The notes under the pieces were generated by a model, which did not search any database, was not told the DNA's origin, and was given only the letters and a program-made list of their open reading frames with translations. Shown in pieces: positions 9,527-17,056 of a stretch of 64,000 nucleotides of DNA (position 1 is its first letter; each line of letters begins with the position of its first letter). This DNA is from a bacterium (GTDB lineage Bacteria > Krumholzibacteriota > Krumholzibacteriia > LZORAL124-64-63). The stretch spans positions 124,001 to 188,000 of the forward strand of contig JADJCK010000009.1 in NCBI GenBank assembly GCA_016703265.1, given 5' to 3'. The translations under genes were made by a program, and so were the position numbers.

Positions 9527-10915
9527 TCAGGCCGTATGCCGACTGCGCAGGAGAAACAGCGTGCGCGCGGTGCCCGCGACGGGCTCTGCCCTCATCGTCT
9601 CGAACGCGCTCCCGAAAGCGTCACGAAATCCCGTGAGATCGTAGTGCGGGAAGATATCCTCACGCGTGGACAGCAGGCGCTGCACCTGGGAATCGGACTT
9701 CGGAACGAACTCGATGATGAGGTGCGTACCGGCCGCGGCCAGGAAGCGCGCGAGCACATCGAGGGGCACATTGTTGCTGATGGCCAGGTGATGCACGAGC
9801 GCCAGCGCCATGACCGCCCCCGCCGGCCCGCGCTGGAGCAGCGACAGGCGCTCCGCATGGGCCCAGCCCAGGGCCGGGCTGGGATTCGTCAGATCCACCA
9901 ACAGGGGCAGCATCAACGGTTGCTTGCCCTGCCGACAGTGCAGCCAGTTCCGCTCGACGGCCGCGGGATCCCGGTCGGCGGCAACAACCAGTCGGCCCCG
10001 CTCTGCGGCCAGGCGGCTGAAAGTGCCGTCGTTGGCACCCAGGTCCCAGACGATGCCGGCGCCGGCTTCGGCCAGAAAGGAGCCGACCAGGGTGCGCTTG
10101 TGCTCCATGGCGGCGTCGGTGTAGTTCGTGGCGCCGTAGTAGTCGCCCCACTCCGTGGCGCCGGGGCGCCAGCGCAGTCCCTGGACCGTGCGACGCAGGC
10201 TGTCGACGATCCCTTCCAGCGAGCGTCGCGAGACCCTGACGTTGTGAGCGGATGTTTCGCGACCGGCATGCCTGCGCTGGCTCGCCGCATGGGCGTGGAT
10301 GTGCATGAGCAGCCCCGGCTGCAGCCGCGACCGCCAGGGCAACAAGCGGGCGGCCAGGTCCAACGGCACGCCGTCGATGTGCTCGCGCAGCAGCGCGCCC
10401 AGCCTGATATCGCGCCCAGCCATGAGCGCCAGCGGCGCCAGGAAATGCCGGCAGAACTGCTGGTAGGCCGCCCAGGGTTCGCCGTCGCGATACGCCGTGA
10501 ACGAGAGCGTATCGATGAGGACGGGTTGTCCCTGCCTGAACTGGATGTTGTACGCGGATGCGTCCTTCAGAACCAGCCCCTTCTTCAGGGCCAGCGACTG
10601 GATCCGCAGCGTGGCCAGGGCGGCATCCTTCAGCTGCGTGAAGCACCACTCGTACGGATAGCTGATGAACGGGATGGGGTCGGGTTCGATGACGGCAATC
10701 GCTTCGGCAGACCTGGCCAGATCCAGTGACACCTCGCGGTGAGCGACCAGCAGCCCCTTCGCCACCAGCTCATCGTAGAGCCCTGACCCTTGGAGCAGGT
10801 GAAAGTCGTCCGCGGCGCAGCGATTCACCTGGCGGTGCAGGCGTCCCTCGTGCCGGAACATGAAGCCGCCCGGATCGCGGAACGAGGAGGCAAGGCGGCC
10901 GTCACTGGTCGGCAT
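9527..10915 (-). CDS. NoeA-like class I SAM-dependent methyltransferase
   Basis: 462 residues. The N-terminal half (about 1-230) has the kinase-like segment ASAYNIQFRQGQPVLIDTLSF seen in the family annotated as nodulation protein NoeA/SAM methyltransferase. The C-terminal half is a Rossmann methyltransferase with motif I VWDLGANDGTFSRLAAERG, an acidic strand end VVAADRDP, and the catalytic-region stretch MALALVHHLAISNNVPL. The acceptor is unknown; the family is common in polysaccharide and envelope gene clusters. Its start overlaps the end of the small upstream gene by 14 bases and its stop is 12 bases from the next gene, so translation of the three is probably coupled. Confidence 0.8.
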   Translation of the reverse strand: MPTSDGRLASSFRDPGGFMFRHEGRLHRQVNRCAADDFHLLQGSGLYDELVAKGLLVAHREVSLDLARSAEAIAVIEPDPIPFISYPYEWCFTQLKDAALATLRIQSLALKKGLVLKDASAYNIQFRQGQPVLIDTLSFTAYRDGEPWAAYQQFCRHFLAPLALMAGRDIRLGALLREHIDGVPLDLAARLLPWRSRLQPGLLMHIHAHAASQRRHAGRETSAHNVRVSRRSLEGIVDSLRRTVQGLRWRPGATEWGDYYGATNYTDAAMEHKRTLVGSFLAEAGAGIVWDLGANDGTFSRLAAERGRLVVAADRDPAAVERNWLHCRQGKQPLMLPLLVDLTNPSPALGWAHAERLSLLQRGPAGAVMALALVHHLAISNNVPLDVLARFLAAAGTHLIIEFVPKSDSQVQRLLSTREDIFPHYDLTGFRDAFGSAFETMRAEPVAGTARTLFLLRSRHTA

Positions 10916-11123
10916 CGGACTCGTCGTCCCGGGATGATCTGCCGGTGAACAGCCTGCGGATCCGTCGCCAGTACAACCGGAGGGTCAGGCCGACACCGAC
11001 GACCGCCGCGATGATCCCTTGGATGACCAGGCTGCCGGAACCGGGGTCGACGTAGGCATGGGCGGGCCTCGGGGCCAGCAGGGAGCCGGTGATGAGGACG
11101 AGGGCAAGCAGCCGCGCGGTCAT
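10902..11123 (-). CDS. Small membrane protein with YVDPGSGS motif
   Basis: 73 residues: a signal-peptide-like N-terminus (MTARLLALVLITGSLLAPRP), the motif HAYVDPGSGSLVIQG, then one transmembrane segment (about residues 34-52) and a basic RLYWRRIRRLF tail. From memory, this small protein is a recurrent partner of the NoeA-like methyltransferase and the membrane phosphatase-superfamily gene in many phyla. Function unknown; a scaffold for an envelope-modifying complex is a guess. First gene of the operon, overlapping the next by 14 bases. Confidence 0.8.
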   Translation of the reverse strand: MTARLLALVLITGSLLAPRPAHAYVDPGSGSLVIQGIIAAVVGVGLTLRLYWRRIRRLFTGRSSRDDESDADQ

Positions 11124-11180
11124 GCACGAACCCCGGGATGGAGGAAGCTCCGGCGATGCCGGAAGACCAGATTCAGGAAG

Positions 11181-11197
11181 ATCGGGCGCGGCCCGAT
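11181..11197 (-). terminator. Short hairpin downstream of lpd
   Basis: Minus strand ATCGGGC-CGC-GCCCGAT followed by CTTCC, 44 bases after the lpd stop. It has a seven-base-pair perfect stem and no strong U-run, so it may only weakly end the sucAB-lpd transcript before the next operon. Confidence 0.4.
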
Positions 11198-11240
11198 TGT
11201 GACACCCCGGTCCCTGGCGGTCAATCCACCCGTCGCATGC

Positions 11241-12632
11241 CTATTTGCCTGCTCGCCCCCCGGCACCAAACGCCGCCTCCCGCACCACCTCCGACAACGT
11301 CGGATGCGCGTGGCACACGCTGTCGATGTCCTCGGCGCTGGCGCCGAAGGCCATCGCAGCCGCGGCTTCGGCAATGAGGTCGCCGGCCCGCGGCCCGATG
11401 ATGTGCACGCCCAGCACGCGGTCGGTTTCCGCGTGCGCCAGCACCTTGACCCGGCCATCGACGTGGCCGAGGGCGAGCGCCCGCCCGTTGCTGCGGAAGC
11501 TGCTGACGCCCTTGCGGAACGGCACGCCGCCCTCCCTGAGCTGCTCCTCGGTGCGGCCCACGCCGGCAATCTCCGGATCGGTGTAGCACACGGCCGGGAT
11601 CACGGCCGGGTCGAAGTGGCCGACGCGCCCGGCCAGCTGTTCGGCCACCGCGACGCCTTCGTCGGTCGCCTTGTGCGCCAGCAGCAGGCCGCCGACGACA
11701 TCGCCCACGGCCCAGATGCCGGGCGCGGCCTGGTGCTGCTCGTCGATGCGGATGAAGCCGCGCGCATCGAGCGCCACGCCCGCCGATTCCAGGCCGAGGC
11801 CTTCGGTGTGGGGCTTCCGGCCGACGGCCACGAGCACGCGGTCGGCGACCAGCGGGTCGCGACCCTCGATTGCCACCTCGACCTGCTTCGCCTTCGACTT
11901 TGCGCCGGTGACCTGCGCACCCGTCACGCGGGCGCCAAGCACGAACTCCAATCCCTGCTTCCTGAACAACTGCAGCGCCACGCGCGCGATCTCGCCGTCG
12001 GTGCCGGGCAGGATGCGGTCGAGGTACTCGACCACCGTCACCTGCGCGCCCAGGCGGGCCCAGACCGATCCCAGTTCCAGGCCGATGTAGCCGGCGCCGA
12101 TGACGACCAGGCGCTGCGGGACCGCGGGCCAGGCCAGGGCCGCCGTCGAGTCGCCGATGCGGTCGCCGTCGAGCGCCACGCCGGGCAGCGACGCCGCGGT
12201 GCTGCCGGTGGCGATCATGATCCGCGCAGCCTCGAGCACCTGTTCACCCACCACGACGCGACCCGGCCCGTCCAGGCGCGCCGTGCCCTCGTAGCGCGTC
12301 ACCTTGTTCGCCTTGAACAGGCCCGCGATGCCCTCGGTCAGCGTCGTGACGATGCCGTCCTTGCGAGCCATCATCGCCGCCAGGTCCAGGCCCGCGTCCT
12401 TCACGAGCACCCCGTGCTGCGCCAGCCCGTGCCGGGCCTCGGCGTACTTCTCGCTGGACTCGAGCAGTGCCTTGCTCGGGATGCAGCCCACCCGAAGGCA
12501 GGTGCCGCCCAGTCGCGGCTCCCTCTCCACGCAGGCCGTGTCGAGGCCCAGCTGCGCCGCGCGGATCGCCGCGGCGTAGCCGCCGGGGCCGGCGCCGATC
12601 ACGACCAGGTCGTGCTTCTTCGTTGCTTCCAT
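11241..12632 (-). CDS. lpd: Dihydrolipoamide dehydrogenase (E3)
   Basis: 463 residues, the usual length. It reoxidises the dihydrolipoyl groups of E2 using FAD and NAD+. The FAD Rossmann motif VIGAGPGGYAAA starts at residue 11. The redox-active disulfide is C45/C50 in GGTCLRVGCIPSKALL. The NAD-binding GAGYIGLELG and the C-terminal dimer motif HAHPTLSEVVREAA, with the catalytic His, are present. It lies 5 bases after sucB, so it is the E3 of the 2-oxoglutarate dehydrogenase complex here and may also serve pyruvate dehydrogenase if that lacks its own. All key residues are intact. Confidence 0.96.
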   Translation of the reverse strand: MEATKKHDLVVIGAGPGGYAAAIRAAQLGLDTACVEREPRLGGTCLRVGCIPSKALLESSEKYAEARHGLAQHGVLVKDAGLDLAAMMARKDGIVTTLTEGIAGLFKANKVTRYEGTARLDGPGRVVVGEQVLEAARIMIATGSTAASLPGVALDGDRIGDSTAALAWPAVPQRLVVIGAGYIGLELGSVWARLGAQVTVVEYLDRILPGTDGEIARVALQLFRKQGLEFVLGARVTGAQVTGAKSKAKQVEVAIEGRDPLVADRVLVAVGRKPHTEGLGLESAGVALDARGFIRIDEQHQAAPGIWAVGDVVGGLLLAHKATDEGVAVAEQLAGRVGHFDPAVIPAVCYTDPEIAGVGRTEEQLREGGVPFRKGVSSFRSNGRALALGHVDGRVKVLAHAETDRVLGVHIIGPRAGDLIAEAAAAMAFGASAEDIDSVCHAHPTLSEVVREAAFGAGGRAGK

Positions 12633-12637
12633 CTTCG

Positions 12638-13864
12638 TCAGACCTTCAGCAGCAGCCGCTCGGGCTGCTCGACGCAGTGCTTGATGTGCGCGAGGAACGC
12701 CACCGATTCGCGGCCGTCGACCAGGCGATGGTCGTAGGTGAGTGCCACGTACATCATGGGGCGGATAACGACCTGCCCGTTGATCGCAACGGGGCGGTCC
12801 TGGATCGCATGCAGGCCCAGCACCCCGCTCTGCGGCGGGTTGACGATAGGCGTCGACAACAGCGAGCCGAAGATGCCGCCGTTGCTGATGGTGAACGTGC
12901 CGCCCTGCAGTTCATCGAGGTCGAGCTTGTTGGCCTGGGCACGCTTGGCGAAGTCGGCGATGATCCGCTCCAGGTCGCCGAAGCCCAGGCCTTCGGCGTT
13001 GCGGATCACCGGCACGACCAGGCCCTTGCCACCGCCCACGGCGATGCCGATGTCACAGTAGTCGTGATAGACGGTGCTGTCGCCCTCGACACTCGCATTG
13101 ATCTCGGGAACCATCTGCAGCGCCTCGACCGCCGCCTTCACGAAGAAGCTCATGATGCCGAGCTTCACGCCGTAGCGGGCCTGGAAGGCTTCCTGGTGCT
13201 CGCTGCGCAGGGCCTTGACGCGCGACAGGTCGATCTCGTTGAACGTCGTGAGCAGGGCCGCGTCGCGCTGCGCCTGCACCAGGCGCTCGGCGATCTTGCG
13301 CCGGATGGGACTCATGCGCACGGTGCGCGTCCTGCGCTCGCCCGTGAACGCGGATGCCGGCGGCATCGGCGCGACGACCGGCGCCGGTGACGGCACGGCA
13401 GACGGCACGGCATTCGGCACGGCGCCCGCCACCGCCCGAACGGCGTCCTCCTTGAGCACGCGGCCTCCGGGGCCGGTGCCCGTGACCAGGTCGGCGTCGA
13501 GCGCGTTCTCCGCGAGCACGCGCCGGGCCGCCGGCATGATCGTCCGCTCCGCGTCGGCGGCCGGCGACTTCGCAGGTGCCGCTGACGGCGCCGCGGCAAC
13601 CGCCGGCTTCGCAACCTTCGCGGCTCCCCCCGCCTCGATCCGCGCGAGCACATCGCCCACCTTGAGCACCGCGCCGACGGCGGCCACGATCTCGACCACG
13701 ACGCCGGCCGCGGGCGCCGGCACCTCCACCGTCGCCTTGTCCGTCTCGAGCTCGATCAGGGGCTCGTCCAGCGCCACGTTCTCGCCGGGCTGCTTCAGCC
13801 AGGCCGAGACCTGGACTTCCTGGATGGACTCCCCGAGCGCGGGGACCTTCACCTCGAGCGGCAT
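12638..13864 (-). CDS. sucB: 2-oxoglutarate dehydrogenase E2, dihydrolipoyl succinyltransferase
   Basis: 408 residues. Transfers succinyl from the lipoyl arm to CoA. A single lipoyl domain (residues 1-75) has the lipoylated Lys at about 43 in ETDKATVEV. An Ala/Pro linker (about 78-105) follows, then the E3-binding domain ([18 protein letters not shown] ... [10 protein letters not shown]), a second Ala/Val/Pro-rich linker built from short tandem units, and the trimer-forming catalytic domain ending in [10 protein letters not shown] with the active-site His. It lies 18 bases after sucA and 5 before lpd: one operon. The sequence resembles SucB rather than pyruvate E2, which agrees with its E1 neighbour. 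Confidence 0.95.
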   Translation of the reverse strand: MPLEVKVPALGESIQEVQVSAWLKQPGENVALDEPLIELETDKATVEVPAPAAGVVVEIVAAVGAVLKVGDVLARIEAGGAAKVAKPAVAAAPSAAPAKSPAADAERTIMPAARRVLAENALDADLVTGTGPGGRVLKEDAVRAVAGAVPNAVPSAVPSPAPVVAPMPPASAFTGERRTRTVRMSPIRRKIAERLVQAQRDAALLTTFNEIDLSRVKALRSEHQEAFQARYGVKLGIMSFFVKAAVEALQMVPEINASVEGDSTVYHDYCDIGIAVGGGKGLVVPVIRNAEGLGFGDLERIIADFAKRAQANKLDLDELQGGTFTISNGGIFGSLLSTPIVNPPQSGVLGLHAIQDRPVAINGQVVIRPMMYVALTYDHRLVDGRESVAFLAHIKHCVEQPERLLLKV

Positions 13865-13882
13865 GGGTCGCTACTCCTTGAT

Positions 13883-16678
13883 TCAGGCGCCGCGGGCGCC
13901 CGTGATCAGGCCCGGTCCGCTGACCGCGCCGAACACGCGATCCATCAGCAGGGCCAGTTCGATCGTGTGGGCCCCGGCCGAGCCGGTGGCCGGGCTCGCC
14001 GCTTCCGGGCGACAGGCTCCGACCAGCGGGCGGCCCAGGAACTTCTCCCCGAAACGGTACCTCAGGTACGGCCACATGCCCATGTTGGCCGGCTCCTCCT
14101 GCACCCAGACGAGCTCGGTGCCGTCGCGGAACGCGTCCACCGCCTCGATCAGCGCACTGGCCGGCAGCGGGTACATCTGTTCGAGTCGCAGGATGGCCAC
14201 ATCACTGCGACCACGACGCCGGCGTTCCTCGAGCAGGTCATAGAAGACCTTGCCGCTGCAGACCAGCACGCGCGACACGGTCGCCGGATCGGGCGCCTCG
14301 GGGTCACCCAGCACCGGATGGAATGCGCCTTCGGTCAACTCTTCCAGCGTAGACACGCAGGCGGGAAGCCGCAGCAGGCTCTTGGGACTGAGCATCACCA
14401 GCGGCTTGCGCCAGTGGCGCCAGACCTGGCGTCGCAGCAGGTGGAACAACTGGGCCGGCGTCGTCGGGTTGGCGATCTGGATGTTGTCGGCGGCGGCCAG
14501 GCTCAGGAACCGCTCGAGCCGCGCGCTGGAATGCTCGGGCCCCATGCCCTCCATGCCGTGCGGCAGCATCAGCACCAGGCCCGACAGCATGCCCCACTTG
14601 GTCTCGCCGCTGGTGATGAACTGGTCGATGATGGGCTGCGCCACATTGCAGAAATCGCCGAACTGCGCCTCCCAGATGACGAGCGCCTCGGGATAGGTCA
14701 GGCTGTAGCCGTATTCGAACGCCATCACGGCCACTTCCGACAGCGGGCTGTTGATCGTCTGCACCGGCGCCTGCCCCGGGGCCAGGTGCTGCAGCGAAGC
14801 ATGGATGGCGCCCGTGTTCACGTCGTGAAGCACGGAATGGCGATGCCCGAACGTGCCGCGCTGGCTGTCCTGGCCGCTCAGGCGCACCGGATGTCCGTCG
14901 AGCGCCAGCGACCCGTAGGCCAGGCACTCGGCCGCCGCCCAGTCGACGGCATGCTTACCGTCGGCAATGGCTCGCCGCTGTTCCAGCAGGCGTTCGATCT
15001 TCCGGTGCGGCGTGAACCCGACCGGCACGGCCGCCAGGGCGCGCAGGATCTCCTCGAGCCTGGCGCGCGGCACGCCCGTCAACACAGGCGGCCCGCCCGG
15101 CTCCGGCCCGCCCTGGTATTCCCGCCAGACCGGCCCCAGCACGCGCTTGCGCTCGACCGTCGGCGCGGCGACGCGCGGCGCCTCGCGCACCTCGTCCAGC
15201 GTCGACTGCAGGTGCTGCCGGCGGCTGACGGCCATCTGCTCGGCCATCTCCACGGTGACGTGGTTCGAGCGCGTCAACCGGTCGAGATAGCCGGCGCGCA
15301 CTGACGGCCGCCGTCGGATCGCCTCGTACATCAACGGCTGGGTGAAGGCCGGTTCGTCGGTCTCGTTGTGCCCGCGGCGCCGGAAGCAGTACATGTCGAT
15401 GATGACGTCGCGACGCCACTGCCGCCGGAAATCGAGCGCCAGCCTGACGACCTGCGCCACCGCCTCGGGATCCTCGCCGTTCACGTGGAAGACGGGCGTC
15501 TGCAGCATGCGGGCCACATCGGTGCAGTAGCGGCTGGAGCGCGCCTCCTCGGGGTCGGTCGTAAACCCGATCTGGTTGTTGATCACCACATGCACCGTGC
15601 CGCCGCTCTCGTAGCCCGCCAGCTGCGACAGGTTGAGCGTCTCCTGCGTGACGCCCTGGCCGATGAACGAGGCATCACCGTGGATGAGGATAGCCATCGA
15701 CTTCTCGTGGTCCAGGTCGCCGACGCGATCCTGCCGCGCGCGAACCCGACCCAGCGCCACCGGGCCCACGAATTCCAGGTGGCTGGGATTGAAGCACAGT
15801 GACAGGTGCACCACGGTGCCCTGCAGCGTAGTCCAATCCGAATGGTGGCCGAGGTGGTACTTCACGTCGCCGTAGCCCACGAACTGCTCGGGGTCGGCGT
15901 CCTCGAATTCGGCGAAGATCTTCCGCGGGCTCTTGCCCAGGATGTTGGCCAGCACGTTTAACCGGCCGCGGTGGGCCATGCCGATGACGATCTTCTCCAG
16001 TCCCTGGAGACCGGCATGTTCGATGGCCAGGTCCAGCAGCGGGATCACCGTCTCGCCGCCCTCGAGGCTGAACCGCTTGGCGCCGAGGTACTTGTTCTGG
16101 ATGAACTCCTCGAATATCTCGGCGTCGATCAGGCGCTGCAGGATGCGCCGCTGCACTTCCGGCGTCAGCTCGAGGCGGTTCTCCGTCGGCTCCATGCGCG
16201 TCTGCAGCCACTGGCGAACCTGCAGGTCGTCGATGTGCATGTACTGCACGCCGATGAACCGCGAATAGGTTGCCTGCAAGCGGCGCAGGATCTCGCGCAA
16301 CGGCAGCATGTCGCCCGGGCTGAGCGTGCCGGCGGCGAACACGCGGTCGAGGTCGGCCTCGCCGAACCCGTAGTATTCCAGCGTCAGCTCGGGCGGCGCC
16401 GACGGCGGCTCGCGCAACGGATCCAGGCGGGCGATGCCGTGCCCCCGCACGCGGAAGTTGCGCACCAGCTGGTCGACCTTGTTCTGGTCGTCGAGTGCGC
16501 GATCGTCGAGGTGGCCCGAGGGCCGGTAGCCGGGAGCCGTGGGGCTGCCGCCCTGCGTCGCGAACCAGTCGCGCCAGGCCTGAGGCACGCTGTCGGGATC
16601 GGCCTGCCATGAGTGCCACAGCCGGTCGGCGTAGGACAGGCTCAGTGTATTGGGATTGTCGGGGTTGTCCTGATTCAT
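13883..16678 (-). CDS. sucA: 2-oxoglutarate dehydrogenase E1 component
   Basis: 931 residues, normal for SucA. It decarboxylates 2-oxoglutarate with thiamine diphosphate and succinylates the E2 lipoyl group (TCA cycle, cytoplasm). The N-terminal E2-docking segment (SLSYADRLWHSWQADPD) is followed by EKIVIGMAHRGRLNVLANILG, the thiamine-binding HGDASFIGQGVTQETLNLS, NNQIGFTTDP, and the transketolase-like second half (FGHRHSVLHDVNTG, EAQFGDFCN, PHGMEGMGPEHSSARLERFL). First gene of sucA-sucB-lpd. The start at 16678 is the last of three tandem start modules (16673-16714), giving an unusual leader with two five-codon mini-ORFs. Confidence 0.96.
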   Translation of the reverse strand: MNQDNPDNPNTLSLSYADRLWHSWQADPDSVPQAWRDWFATQGGSPTAPGYRPSGHLDDRALDDQNKVDQLVRNFRVRGHGIARLDPLREPPSAPPELTLEYYGFGEADLDRVFAAGTLSPGDMLPLREILRRLQATYSRFIGVQYMHIDDLQVRQWLQTRMEPTENRLELTPEVQRRILQRLIDAEIFEEFIQNKYLGAKRFSLEGGETVIPLLDLAIEHAGLQGLEKIVIGMAHRGRLNVLANILGKSPRKIFAEFEDADPEQFVGYGDVKYHLGHHSDWTTLQGTVVHLSLCFNPSHLEFVGPVALGRVRARQDRVGDLDHEKSMAILIHGDASFIGQGVTQETLNLSQLAGYESGGTVHVVINNQIGFTTDPEEARSSRYCTDVARMLQTPVFHVNGEDPEAVAQVVRLALDFRRQWRRDVIIDMYCFRRRGHNETDEPAFTQPLMYEAIRRRPSVRAGYLDRLTRSNHVTVEMAEQMAVSRRQHLQSTLDEVREAPRVAAPTVERKRVLGPVWREYQGGPEPGGPPVLTGVPRARLEEILRALAAVPVGFTPHRKIERLLEQRRAIADGKHAVDWAAAECLAYGSLALDGHPVRLSGQDSQRGTFGHRHSVLHDVNTGAIHASLQHLAPGQAPVQTINSPLSEVAVMAFEYGYSLTYPEALVIWEAQFGDFCNVAQPIIDQFITSGETKWGMLSGLVLMLPHGMEGMGPEHSSARLERFLSLAAADNIQIANPTTPAQLFHLLRRQVWRHWRKPLVMLSPKSLLRLPACVSTLEELTEGAFHPVLGDPEAPDPATVSRVLVCSGKVFYDLLEERRRRGRSDVAILRLEQMYPLPASALIEAVDAFRDGTELVWVQEEPANMGMWPYLRYRFGEKFLGRPLVGACRPEAASPATGSAGAHTIELALLMDRVFGAVSGPGLITGARGA

Positions 16679-16714
16679 GTTTCCTGGTTCATGTTTCCTG
16701 GTTCATGTCCCCTG
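16673..16714 (-). repeat. Three tandem 14-nt translation-start modules upstream of sucA
   Basis: Minus strand: CAGGGGACATGAAC, CAGGAAACATGAAC and CAGGAAACATGAAT follow head to tail, so ATG occurs at 16706, 16692 and 16678, each with an AGG-rich ribosome-binding sequence at the same distance. Because 14 is not a multiple of three, the first two ATGs each encode only MNQET and stop at a TGA that overlaps the next ATG (ATGA). The third ATG opens sucA. The pattern is read directly; a role in translation control or strand-slippage variation is inference. Confidence 0.85.
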
Positions 16715-17056
16715 CTGCCCGCCCAGGGGCACCGTGACATTGACGTGGTTCCGACGTGGTCCTGAGAACGCATTGGCGTTAGGAGTCAGCGATGATTGGC
16801 AAGTATATACAAGACTCCTGATGGCGGCAGTCCCCGAACGCCAGGACCAGGAACAACAAGACCGCCGGCCGCGGTGTCGCCGAGTCCACCCCGACGCGCT
16901 GGAGGCCGCACGAAAAGGCGGAAAATCGCGCTCCACGGTCGCGGCTTTGAAATGTAGACATATTCCATCCTCTATGCTACGCTCAGCAGGTTCGCCGAAG
17001 GGCAACCCAGCCTGCAAACGTACCTGATCGTCGCGCCATCCCCGGAGGCCATCCCC
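16715..17056. other. Divergent intergenic region between sucA and the propeller gene
   Basis: About 340 bases with no convincing gene. It holds an AT-rich core (TATATAC around 16804) flanked by the inverted arms AGGAGTC (16781-16787) and GACTCCT (16813-16819), a plausible operator or leader hairpin for sucA. A second AT-rich stretch (16947-16980, TTGAAA and TATGCT, 20 bases apart) may hold the rightward promoter, but the spacing is too long to call. GGAGG for the gene at 17057 lies near its end. Confidence 0.5.

Noticed and set aside
13370..13420. Short tandem repeat in sucB as a mobile or variable element
   Set aside because: It encodes the normal flexible Ala/Val/Pro linker between E2 domains and stays in frame.
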